Source: Lentisphaerota bacterium (GTDB lineage: Bacteria; Verrucomicrobiota; Lentisphaeria; Victivallales; Victivallaceae). From it: a DNA stretch of 64,000 bases. Positions 28,055-37,251 of the stretch are shown here, in pieces. Position numbers and translations under genes: made by a program. Each line of letters opens with the position of its first letter. Positions within the stretch are counted from its first letter, which is position 1. The stretch spans positions 62,001 to 126,000 of the forward strand of contig SUVV01000001.1 in NCBI GenBank assembly GCA_015061805.1. The letters are read 5' to 3'. Below the pieces are notes generated by a model. That model worked only from the letters and a program-made list of their open reading frames with translations, did not search any database and had not been told where the DNA came from.

Positions 28055-30889
28055 ATGAAAAAATTATTACTCGCATTATTGTCAACGCTGGTGTTCCCGA
28101 TACTAAACGCCGCAACACTTTTTGATAACGGGAAAACCGACTGGCAGATCGTCATCCCGGTCAAAGCCGATGCCGCCGAAAAATATGCGGCAGCCGAACT
28201 GCAAACCGCGCTGAAGAAGATTTCCGGTGCTGAATTTCCAATCGTCAGTTCCGATGAAGTCAAACCCCGCCAGATCATCATCGGCTCCCTTGCCACCGCG
28301 CCTGCGGTCCAAAAGCAGATCAATGCGCTCAAACTGAAAAAGAGCAATACCGAAATGATCTCCGTTAAAACTCTTGACGGCGCGCTTTATCTTACCGGCG
28401 ACGTTCCCCGCGGCGCACTTTACGCAGTCTACACTTTCCTGCAGAAACAGTTGGGTGTTCGCTGGTTCTGGCCCGGTGAAGATGGTGAATTCATCTCAAA
28501 ACAGAGCAAATATGAACTGCCGGAACTGGACTTCACCTACACTCCGAGTTTCCGTTTCCGGGAGATGACCCCCTGCTCCATGCACTATCATATCCCTTCG
28601 GAAAAATGGCTGGCACGCAACCTGATGAATGGCGGTTCCCGCACGCCGAAAGTCCGCGACAATGCCGGATTCTACCGATTGGACGGTCAGCACTGGGTCA
28701 GCATTGACCGGAAACTGTTTCCCTCCAAGCCGGAACTCTTTTCGCTTATCAACGGGAAACGTGTCAAAGAGGGTTATGCCGGCTGCTGGAGCAATCCGGA
28801 ATTTTTTGATTACGTTGTAAAAAAACATCTCAATATTATCAAAACGCGCGGTTTCAACATGCTCAACACCTTCCCGGCAGACATCGTTCTGCGCTGTGAA
28901 TGTGAAAAATGTACCGTAATCAAAGATCCCTCCTCCAGATGGTATGCCTTTTACGCCAAACTCATCGAAGCCATCCGCAAACATTATCCGGAAACACTCT
29001 TTGGCGGCATCGCTTATCAGGAGTACCGCGCCGTCCCCGCCGCCCCGGTGAAATATCTGGAATATGTGGAATACTGCCAATACAATCGCTGCTATGTCCA
29101 CAAACTTTCCGACAAAAAATGCAGCATCAACCAGCAGTCCATGGCGACTTTACGCAAATGGCAGGAAAAAGCGCCGATGGGTATCTACGGTTATGAATTT
29201 GATGTATTCAAAGATGCTTTCTATCTGCCGTTCTGGAACATGCTTGCCGAAGAGATGAAAGTTTTCCGTGACATGAAACTTGTCCGTATGAAAACCGAAT
29301 TCGGCATCAACATCCGCAAAAATGTCCCCAGAGAAAAGCAGAAGCCGCTCGCCCAGCGCCTCGCAAACTACATCTATGCCCGTCTGATCTGGAACGCCGA
29401 CGAAAAGGTTGAAGACATTCTCAACGATTGGTGTTCCACCGTCTACGGCAAGGGCGGTGAAGCCATAAAAGCCTACCACATCGAAATGGCGAAAGCATGG
29501 GATGCCATGCCGGTTCACTTCTCCTACTTCGGCGCCTCCGCCGGAAGTGCCGCCAGGGTCATGCTCAATGACAAGCGGATAAAATTCGCCCGCGAACAGT
29601 TCAAAAAGGCGCTCGCCGCTGTCAAAACAGAAACCGATCCCGAATTGCGCAAACGCCACGAAAAAGAGATCAAGTTTGAAGAAATCCTCTTCGATCGCTG
29701 GGAAAAAGAGTATCACATCGCTAAAGAAAACGCCGTTATCGTCAACCTCCCGCTGCTCAAAACGGATAATGAGTTCGATAAACTCGGCAGATTCAATTTC
29801 AAAGGCAAAGCCGCAAGCAAGGCCAAACCCCATCCGACCTGGATGAAAGCATACTACACCAAAGATGCGCTCCACTTGCAAATCACTGCCATCGAACCGG
29901 AGATGTCCAAACTGCGCAAAGGCAAAACCGGCAAAGATATCAGTCCGTGGAATGACGATATGATCGAAATGTTCCTCGATCTCAACAACGGAACCATCTT
30001 CCGTCAACTCTGCGTCAACCTCAATGGCGGCACCTATGATGCCATGGGCAACGACAAAAACTGGAATCTTGACTGGCAGAGCAAAACGGTCTTTGAAAAG
30101 GACCGCTGGATAATGACCATCAAATTGCCGTTCAAGTCACTTGGAGTAACTCCGCGTGCCGGTTCGCAATGGAAACTGGTGGTTATCCGCAACAGCAAAT
30201 TGGCAGCAAGCGGCTTCCCGGCTCCGGCACATCAGGATGTCGGTCAGGGAGCGACCTTTGTTTTCTCCGGCAAACCGTTTACCGACCGCCGTCTGGTCTG
30301 GATCGCCACTCCGAAACTTCAAAAAGGCGAACGTTTCGATGCCCAGCAGAAATATTATCTGAACAACGGCTGGCAGTTCCGCAAATACCTCGGCGCCGCC
30401 GGTGCGGAAAAAGCCGATTTAACCGACGCAAAAATGATCGTCATCGAAACCTATCAGAATAAGATCCCGATGGATTTCTACCACAACAAACTGCTTCCGG
30501 CGGTGAATGAGGGAGCGGTGGCGGTCTTCGACAGTTACCACTGGATCGACAAGTTGAGTGAACAGTTCAAAGACCCCTCATTCAAAGTGAAGTTTGTGGA
30601 AAATGCAACCCGCCTGCGCAAACCCACTTGGATCGCCCCCGACTTTGACGGAAAACCCTCCAATCTCAAAAAAGCCATCTGGAATACCCCCAGCGGCAAC
30701 TTTATACCGGCAAATCCGGATAAATGGGTGGAACTTGCCCGGCAAGCGACCAAAAACGGCGGGGAAATGCCATTTATCATCGCCCGCCCGGTCGGCAAAG
30801 GCATGGTGGCGATCATCGGAGATGTCCGGGAAAAAATTTCCGTTCTGGGAAATCTTCTCGAATACAACAAGGTCATCAAACGTCCGTAA
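28055..30889 (+). CDS. Secreted DUF4838 (alpha-glucuronidase-like N-terminal domain) protein with C-terminal CBM9-like region
   Basis: Signal peptide; AEKYAAAELQTALKKISGAEFPI, LGVRWFWPGEDGEFI; DDMIEMFLDLNN. Confidence 0.75.
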   Translation: MKKLLLALLSTLVFPILNAATLFDNGKTDWQIVIPVKADAAEKYAAAELQTALKKISGAEFPIVSSDEVKPRQIIIGSLATAPAVQKQINALKLKKSNTEMISVKTLDGALYLTGDVPRGALYAVYTFLQKQLGVRWFWPGEDGEFISKQSKYELPELDFTYTPSFRFREMTPCSMHYHIPSEKWLARNLMNGGSRTPKVRDNAGFYRLDGQHWVSIDRKLFPSKPELFSLINGKRVKEGYAGCWSNPEFFDYVVKKHLNIIKTRGFNMLNTFPADIVLRCECEKCTVIKDPSSRWYAFYAKLIEAIRKHYPETLFGGIAYQEYRAVPAAPVKYLEYVEYCQYNRCYVHKLSDKKCSINQQSMATLRKWQEKAPMGIYGYEFDVFKDAFYLPFWNMLAEEMKVFRDMKLVRMKTEFGINIRKNVPREKQKPLAQRLANYIYARLIWNADEKVEDILNDWCSTVYGKGGEAIKAYHIEMAKAWDAMPVHFSYFGASAGSAARVMLNDKRIKFAREQFKKALAAVKTETDPELRKRHEKEIKFEEILFDRWEKEYHIAKENAVIVNLPLLKTDNEFDKLGRFNFKGKAASKAKPHPTWMKAYYTKDALHLQITAIEPEMSKLRKGKTGKDISPWNDDMIEMFLDLNNGTIFRQLCVNLNGGTYDAMGNDKNWNLDWQSKTVFEKDRWIMTIKLPFKSLGVTPRAGSQWKLVVIRNSKLAASGFPAPAHQDVGQGATFVFSGKPFTDRRLVWIATPKLQKGERFDAQQKYYLNNGWQFRKYLGAAGAEKADLTDAKMIVIETYQNKIPMDFYHNKLLPAVNEGAVAVFDSYHWIDKLSEQFKDPSFKVKFVENATRLRKPTWIAPDFDGKPSNLKKAIWNTPSGNFIPANPDKWVELARQATKNGGEMPFIIARPVGKGMVAIIGDVREKISVLGNLLEYNKVIKRP

Positions 30890-30907
30890 AAACGCATAAC
30901 TCCAGCG

Positions 30908-30946
30908 GGACTGCTGCAACAAGCAAAATGCAGCAGTCCTTTTTTG
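30908..30946 (+). terminator. Intrinsic terminator
   Basis: GGACTGCTG...CAGCAGTCC followed by TTTTTT. Confidence 0.85.
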
Positions 30947-31041
30947 CATCTTTTTTATTGATTTTTCTGCTTGCAAAAGGGCGTATTTAATATATATTAA
31001 GAGAATATATCTTTCATAATTTCAAAGAGGGTCCTCTGAAT

Positions 31042-32658
31042 ATGCTCAGTGATATCGAAATCGCCAGAAACACTGCTATCCGCAATATTTCCTGCGTTGC
31101 CGCCGAACTCGGTCTGCCGGAAGATAATTATGAACTTTACGGCAAATACAAAGCTAAATTAACCGGGATCACCGCTCCGCGCAAAGGAAAACTTATTCTG
31201 GTAACGGCAATGACGCCGACCAGGCAGGGCGATGGCAAGACCACTGTTTCGATCGGACTTGCAGACGGACTGCGGAAAATCGGTAAAAAGTCGATCCTCG
31301 CCCTGCGGGAACCTTCTCTGGGTCCGGTTTTCGGGATGAAAGGCGGAGCCACCGGAGGCGGATATTCGCAAATCGTCCCGATGGAGGATATCAATTTGCA
31401 CTTCACCGGAGATTTTCATGCAATAACCAGCGCCAACAATCTGCTCTGCGCCCTGATCGACAACCATCTGCAGCAGGGAAATCCACTCGGCATCGACCCC
31501 AGAACCATCGTTTTCAAACGTTGTCTGGACATGAATGACCGTGCGTTGCGCCACGTGGTGATCGGCATGGGCGGCAAATCCAATGGTGTCGTGCGGGAAG
31601 ATCATTTCTGCATCACCGTCGCAACTGAAGTCATGGCGATCTTCTGTCTGGCGACCAGCCTTGAAGATCTGGAAGAGCGACTGGGCAATATCACCGTTGC
31701 CAAAACTTATGATAAACGCGAAGTCAAAGCGCGGGATTTGAAAGCCCCCGGCTCGATGACCGTACTGCTCAAAGAAGCCTTCCGCCCCAATCTGGTGCAA
31801 ACTCTGGAAGGGACTCCGGCAATCGTCCACGGCGGTCCCTTTGCCAATATCGCCCATGGCTGCAACTCGGTTCAGGCAACCGATACGGCATTGCGCCTTG
31901 CCGATTATGTAGTGACTGAAGCCGGATTCGGAAGTGATCTCGGCGCAGAAAAATTCCTTGACATCAAGTGCCGCAAAGCCGGTCTTTCTCCGGACTGCAC
32001 GGTATTGGTCGCCACGATAAAGGCAATGAAACTTCACGGCAACGGCGATATAAAAACCGGATTTGCCAATGTCAAAAAACACTTTGACAATCTCCGCAAT
32101 CGTTTCGGAATCAACACGGTAGTGGCACTCAACCGCTTCGGCACCGACACGGCGGAGGAAATTGCACTGTTCCGTCAACTCTGTGCTGAAAACAGTATGC
32201 CCTGCTCCATCTCCAGCGGCTTTGCCGACGGCGGTAACGGCTGCATCGAACTTGCAGAAAAAGTGGTTGAGGAAGCCGAAAAGCAATCAAACCTCCAATT
32301 CCTCTATGAACTTTCCGATTCCATTGAAGAAAAAATCACCAAAGTCGCGCGCAAATGCTATGGTGCGGACGGAGCCGTTTTTTCCGGCACTGCCGCGAAA
32401 AAACTCGCAACTCTTGCCCCGGAATATACCGGATACCCGATCTGTATTGCCAAGACCCAGTATTCATTTTCCGATGACCCGAAACTGCTCAATGTCCCGG
32501 CAAACTTCAATATCAACGTCCGTGATATCGAAGTCAAAAGCGGCAGCGGCTTTATCGTTGTCTACCTCGGAGATATCATCACCATGCCCGGCTTGCCCAA
32601 AGTTCCCAATGCCGAAACAATCAAACTGGAAAACGGCGAAACCGTCGGTCTCTTTTGA
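31042..32658 (+). CDS. fhs: Formate--tetrahydrofolate ligase
   Basis: VTAMTPTRQGDGKTTVSIGLADGL, LREPSLGPVFGMKGGATGGGYSQ. Confidence 0.97.
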   Translation: MLSDIEIARNTAIRNISCVAAELGLPEDNYELYGKYKAKLTGITAPRKGKLILVTAMTPTRQGDGKTTVSIGLADGLRKIGKKSILALREPSLGPVFGMKGGATGGGYSQIVPMEDINLHFTGDFHAITSANNLLCALIDNHLQQGNPLGIDPRTIVFKRCLDMNDRALRHVVIGMGGKSNGVVREDHFCITVATEVMAIFCLATSLEDLEERLGNITVAKTYDKREVKARDLKAPGSMTVLLKEAFRPNLVQTLEGTPAIVHGGPFANIAHGCNSVQATDTALRLADYVVTEAGFGSDLGAEKFLDIKCRKAGLSPDCTVLVATIKAMKLHGNGDIKTGFANVKKHFDNLRNRFGINTVVALNRFGTDTAEEIALFRQLCAENSMPCSISSGFADGGNGCIELAEKVVEEAEKQSNLQFLYELSDSIEEKITKVARKCYGADGAVFSGTAAKKLATLAPEYTGYPICIAKTQYSFSDDPKLLNVPANFNINVRDIEVKSGSGFIVVYLGDIITMPGLPKVPNAETIKLENGETVGLF

Positions 32659-32669
32659 GACGGTGTGAA

Positions 32670-32725
32670 GTGGGGGAAGGGAAAAACTTTTTTTCACGAG
32701 AAAAAAAGTTTTTCCCTTCCCCCAC
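32670..32725. repeat. Long perfect hairpin, module A
   Basis: 26-bp perfect stem GTGGGGGAAGGGAAAAACTTTTTTTC, loop ACGA. Confidence 0.95.
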
Positions 32726-32880
32726 ACCCCCATCCTTTTTCAAAAAAAGCGAGGTATGTTTTGCTCGCGTTGCTCGCAAAACGGGAAGTATAAACTTATC
32801 ATATCCTTACTCACGAAGTGAGCGCTTCACGTTTGCCGCTCCGCTTGTCACGCCATAGCCTTTGGCGAAGGCGGATTATC
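32726..32880. repeat. Module B plus degenerate short-hairpin array
   Basis: CCTTTTTCAAAAAAAGCGAGGTAT...CTTACTCACGAAGTGAGCGCTTCACGTTTGCCG. Confidence 0.85.
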
Positions 32881-32890
32881 GCGGCATGAC

Positions 32891-32935
32891 AAAAAAAATC
32901 TGCTGCCGGCACTTTGCCGACAGCAGATTTTTTTT
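32891..32935. terminator. Bidirectional intrinsic terminator
   Basis: AAAAAAAATCTGCTG...CAGCAGATTTTTTTT. Confidence 0.85.
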
Positions 32936-32953
32936 GGGGGGAAAAAGCAACTC

Positions 32954-35053
32954 TTACTTGACCGAGAGTTTACCTTTCTTATCGATCACAACTTCGATCT
33001 TTCTGCCGTCGAGCAGCTCGACCGTTGCGCCGTTGACCCCTTTTTGCACAATGGATTTCAACGGACTGTTTTCCTTGTGACCAAGCGGGATGAACATGGT
33101 AAGAAAACGCTGTTCTCCTTTCGCCGCCGCACGGCTGTGGGTGATGGTGGTCGTCTTGCGATAAGGATGAATGGCGTAAACTCCGGCAAGTTCATTCCAC
33201 TTGCCACCGGTCTTACCGGTGATGTGTTCGACCTTGACCCCCTCGGTGAAGAGCGGAGCGACCACCAGACGGTTGCGCTTTTTGTTGCCGCGTTCTTTTT
33301 TAAGCGTGGATGCTTCCGGCGAAGAGATCAGCGCCGGATGACCTTCCAGAGCAGAGGACATTTTCAGCGTATCAACGTGCCAGCGGGCCTGATAAGCGTG
33401 CGGCTGTTTGGCACCGCGTTTGGTCGGGATCATCCGATCCAGCACAATGAAAATATCCGGACGGACAAAGACCACCTGACGGTCATGCAGGACTATCTTG
33501 TTGCCGCTGCGTCCTCCCCAGCCCTTGTCAAAAACGCCACGGGCATAGTCCTTTTTGGCATCACTATTGAAGTCTCCGGTAACCGGCTTTTTAAGGATCC
33601 GATCCGGTGATTTCGGAGCGGAATTGGTCGCCTGTCCGGTTCCATCGACCGAAACAAGGTTGTGCGCCAGACTGGAAACCGTATAATTGCGGAAACGGCT
33701 CCGGGCGTAACTGCCGCCGCCGTCATCGTAAAGCAACTGATCTTTGCCTTTCCAGATGGCGATATTGAGTTTATCCTGATGGGCGTGACGCATACCGAGG
33801 GGACCGATATCGAAAATGAGGTAGTTGGCGTTGGGTTCCCATGATTCGCGCATGACCACAAAACCTGACCACGGCATCAGCACCGAAAGATATTCCGGAG
33901 CCTTGCCCAGTTTACGTCCGGAGTGCATCCAGAGAAAATCCTGACGGTGCGGGAAAAGTTTCACTGCACCTTTGAAAAATCCCATCATATCCGCATGCCG
34001 CGAATCGTTGGTAAGCGGCATATCCGGTCCGGGAGTACTCAAGCGGATAAAGGCATCGTAACTCTTTTCCAACAGACCGATGAAGTCTTCAGGCATCTCT
34101 TTGGCAAATCCGCAGTCTGTTGCCAGCGTGAACATCTGCACCATCAATCCGGTAACCGTCCGGTGGTAACTGTTGGTAAGTTCGTTGAGGAAGCCATCCG
34201 GCAGGAACATATCGCGGGTCTTTTCATAGACCTGCATGACCGCATGTTTACGATTTGCGGCGGCTTTCTTGAATTCGGGGAACATCGCGGCAAAGGTAAA
34301 GAGTCCGTTCATCTCCATGATGAAGATGTTGCCGTAAGAGTTGAATTTGTGCAGTCTGCGGCTGTGAACAAGACTGATATAGCAGTAGAGCATGATATCA
34401 TCATCGGTGAATTCCGGAGCCTTGACAAATGCCGCATAGGCAGGAGCCCAGTAACTTCCCAGACGCAGTCCCATATCAATATTGCGCCATGCGGAATTCT
34501 CGTAGTTTCCGCTCTTGTCTTCCGGCGGCGGCGGACAGTCGACCACCCAGTTGCGCAACTGGCGGGCGAAGGTCGCGGCATACTCTTTTTTGCCGGTATT
34601 CCGGTATTCGGCAGCCATATCCACGAACCAGCTCATCCGGTTCAGCTGGCTCTGCCACTCCCGGTCAAACATTCCCGGGATATCTTTGGTCTTGTTGTAG
34701 AACCAATCGATGCGGCGATTGGGAAACTTATGGCTGTTGGCACCGTAAGTCCAGATGTAATTCAAGCCCTGATTGGCTTTGCCGCGGGTTCCGGCGTGCC
34801 GGGTACGTTCAATCATCACCTGCGGCTGTTTTTTATTGCGGAGGTATTTGACGAATTCAGTCGAAGCACCCTTTTTATCTCCGGCGAGGAAGCACTTTCT
34901 GGCACTTTCCAATCCGGGATAATCCCAGTTGATTTCGGAGAGAACCAGATCGCGCCACTCATCTTTCAGCACCGAACGGTCAAGTTCATCGCCGTGAACC
35001 ATACCGGCGGCAAACACCGCCAGTACCAACAGAAAACAGATTTTCCTGAACAT
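32954..35053 (-). CDS. Heparinase II/III-like polysaccharide lyase, secreted
   Basis: Signal peptide; GPLGMRHAHQDKLNIAIWKGKDQLLYDDGGGSYARS, HNLVSVDGTGQ. Confidence 0.85.
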   Translation of the reverse strand: MFRKICFLLVLAVFAAGMVHGDELDRSVLKDEWRDLVLSEINWDYPGLESARKCFLAGDKKGASTEFVKYLRNKKQPQVMIERTRHAGTRGKANQGLNYIWTYGANSHKFPNRRIDWFYNKTKDIPGMFDREWQSQLNRMSWFVDMAAEYRNTGKKEYAATFARQLRNWVVDCPPPPEDKSGNYENSAWRNIDMGLRLGSYWAPAYAAFVKAPEFTDDDIMLYCYISLVHSRRLHKFNSYGNIFIMEMNGLFTFAAMFPEFKKAAANRKHAVMQVYEKTRDMFLPDGFLNELTNSYHRTVTGLMVQMFTLATDCGFAKEMPEDFIGLLEKSYDAFIRLSTPGPDMPLTNDSRHADMMGFFKGAVKLFPHRQDFLWMHSGRKLGKAPEYLSVLMPWSGFVVMRESWEPNANYLIFDIGPLGMRHAHQDKLNIAIWKGKDQLLYDDGGGSYARSRFRNYTVSSLAHNLVSVDGTGQATNSAPKSPDRILKKPVTGDFNSDAKKDYARGVFDKGWGGRSGNKIVLHDRQVVFVRPDIFIVLDRMIPTKRGAKQPHAYQARWHVDTLKMSSALEGHPALISSPEASTLKKERGNKKRNRLVVAPLFTEGVKVEHITGKTGGKWNELAGVYAIHPYRKTTTITHSRAAAKGEQRFLTMFIPLGHKENSPLKSIVQKGVNGATVELLDGRKIEVVIDKKGKLSVK

Positions 35054-35062
35054 AAAAAAACC

Positions 35063-37234
35063 TTACTTTACAGTTGCAGATAATTTACCTTTTTTATCAA
35101 TGGAAACGTTGAGTTTTCTGCCGTCAGTGAACTCAACGACTGCTCCGTCATTGCCTTTCTGAACGATGGATTTCAGCGGATTGGCTTCCTTGTTGCCCAA
35201 CGTAACGAACAAAGTGAGGAAACGCTTTTCTCCCTTGACTTTGGGGAAAGTATGGGTGATGGTGGTCGTCACCCGGAACGGATGCACCGCATAGACACCG
35301 CCAAGTGTCGTCCAGTCACCTTTTGACTTGCCGGAAACCGTTTCGACCTTGAGATCTTTGGTAAAGAGCGGAGCAACGATCAGGCGGTTGCGGTTCTTGC
35401 GGGCGCGTTCATTATCTTTGTTGCTGATAGAAGATTCCGGAGTGGTGATCAGCGCCGGGTGTCCATCCAGCGCAGGAAGAACTTTCAGCGTATCGACATG
35501 CCAGCGGGCCTGATAGAGATGCGGCTTTTTGACACCGTTTCTGACCGGGATCATCCGGTCGAGCACCACAAAAAGATTCGGGCGCAGATAGAGAACCTGC
35601 CGTTCCTGAACCACATATTTGTTATTGCCGTTGCGGTCACGTCCCCAGCCCTGATCGAAGATGCCTTTGGCATAATCGGTCTTGCCGTCTGAAATCAGGA
35701 CGTTTTTCAGCGGTTCACGCAGAATACGGTATTTGTCGCCGCCGGTACTGGTGGACTGCCATTTGCCGTCAACCGAAATCAGGTTATGAGCCAGACTGGA
35801 GAGGGTATATTTACGAACCATGCTCCGGGCGTAACTTCCGCCGCCGTCATCATAGAGCAGCATATCCTGACCTTTCCAGATGGCGATGTTGAGTTTATCC
35901 TGATGCTGATGGCGCATACCGAGGGGGCCGACATCAAAGCAGAGGTAAGAGGCTTCCTTGTCCCAGGATTCACGCATGATGACAAACCCAGCCCACGGCA
36001 TGACGGTCGAAAGATATTCCGGATGTTTACCGGCTTTGCGGTTGCTGTGAACCCATTTGAAATCTTCCCGGTGCGGGAAGTATTTTACCGCTGCCGAAAA
36101 ACGTTCAAACAGTTTGGTGTGACGGCTGTCGTTGGTCAGCGGCATATCAAATGCCGGAGTCATCATATGCACCTGGGCATCGTAGGCGCGTTCCAGCAGT
36201 GCGATAAAGTCTTTGGGCAGTTCATCACCGACTCCGCAATCGTTGGCAATGCGGAAAGCGTGGAGCATATCACCGATAACGCCGCCGTGATAACTGTTGG
36301 TAAGTTCGTTGAGGAAACCATCCGGCAGCAGCATTTTGTTGACATTGGTATAAAGCCCATTGATCGCCAAAGCGCGGGCGGCCTTGGATTCCTTGAATTC
36401 CGGGAACATGGAGTTGAAGGTCAGAACACCATTCATCTCCATAACGTAGATGTTACCGGTGTTGGTGAATTTCTGCAGATGGCGGCTCTGGATGAGTCCG
36501 AGATAGCAGTAGAGGATGATGTCTTCGTCCTTGAATTCCGGAGCGCTCAAAAATCCGTAAAAAGCCGGAGCCCAGAAATTGGCAAGACGCAATCCCTGTT
36601 CAATACCGCGCCAGATCGAATCCCTTCCGTTGGCGTGTTTCGCCGGAGCCGGGCCGCAGATCGCCGCCCAGGAACGCAGCTGCCGGACAAAGGCGGTCGC
36701 CCAGCGGGGATCTTTATCGACCTGATAAGCCGCCGCCATCGCGGCAAACCAGCGCATGCGGTTGAGCTGCCACTGCCATTCAAAGTCGGTCATGCCGGGG
36801 ATCTCTTTGGTCTTGTTGTAGAACCAGTCGATTTTCTGATTGGGGAACTGGTGGCTGTTGGCGCCGTAAGTCCAGATGTAATTCACGCCTTCATAGGCGC
36901 GTTTTTTATCGATCCGCTGAAGTGATTCACGGAAAAGTGACGGTATTTTGCGGCTGCGAAGATATTTGGCAAAGGCGAGAGCCGCGCCCTTTTTATCATT
37001 GGCAAGATAAAGTTTTTTGGCATTTTCCAAACCGGGGTAGTCCCAGTTTACGGATTTGAGTACCTCGTCACGCCACTCATCTTTGAGCAGCGGCTGGGAA
37101 AACTCATCTTTGACTTCGGTTGTCCACAAAATTTTTCGCGGAGAAACGAATTTTGCTTTACCTGCCGGTTTGGCAAATGCGAAGATCGATGCCGCACACA
37201 GCAAAGTTGCCAAAACGAATTTGGATTTTTGCAT
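35063..37234 (-). CDS. Heparinase II/III-like polysaccharide lyase, secreted
   Basis: GPLGMRHQHQDKLNIAIWKGQDMLLYDDGGGSYARS; paralog of neighbours. Confidence 0.85.
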   Translation of the reverse strand: MQKSKFVLATLLCAASIFAFAKPAGKAKFVSPRKILWTTEVKDEFSQPLLKDEWRDEVLKSVNWDYPGLENAKKLYLANDKKGAALAFAKYLRSRKIPSLFRESLQRIDKKRAYEGVNYIWTYGANSHQFPNQKIDWFYNKTKEIPGMTDFEWQWQLNRMRWFAAMAAAYQVDKDPRWATAFVRQLRSWAAICGPAPAKHANGRDSIWRGIEQGLRLANFWAPAFYGFLSAPEFKDEDIILYCYLGLIQSRHLQKFTNTGNIYVMEMNGVLTFNSMFPEFKESKAARALAINGLYTNVNKMLLPDGFLNELTNSYHGGVIGDMLHAFRIANDCGVGDELPKDFIALLERAYDAQVHMMTPAFDMPLTNDSRHTKLFERFSAAVKYFPHREDFKWVHSNRKAGKHPEYLSTVMPWAGFVIMRESWDKEASYLCFDVGPLGMRHQHQDKLNIAIWKGQDMLLYDDGGGSYARSMVRKYTLSSLAHNLISVDGKWQSTSTGGDKYRILREPLKNVLISDGKTDYAKGIFDQGWGRDRNGNNKYVVQERQVLYLRPNLFVVLDRMIPVRNGVKKPHLYQARWHVDTLKVLPALDGHPALITTPESSISNKDNERARKNRNRLIVAPLFTKDLKVETVSGKSKGDWTTLGGVYAVHPFRVTTTITHTFPKVKGEKRFLTLFVTLGNKEANPLKSIVQKGNDGAVVEFTDGRKLNVSIDKKGKLSATVK

Positions 37235-37251
37235 GATATTACCTCGCTATA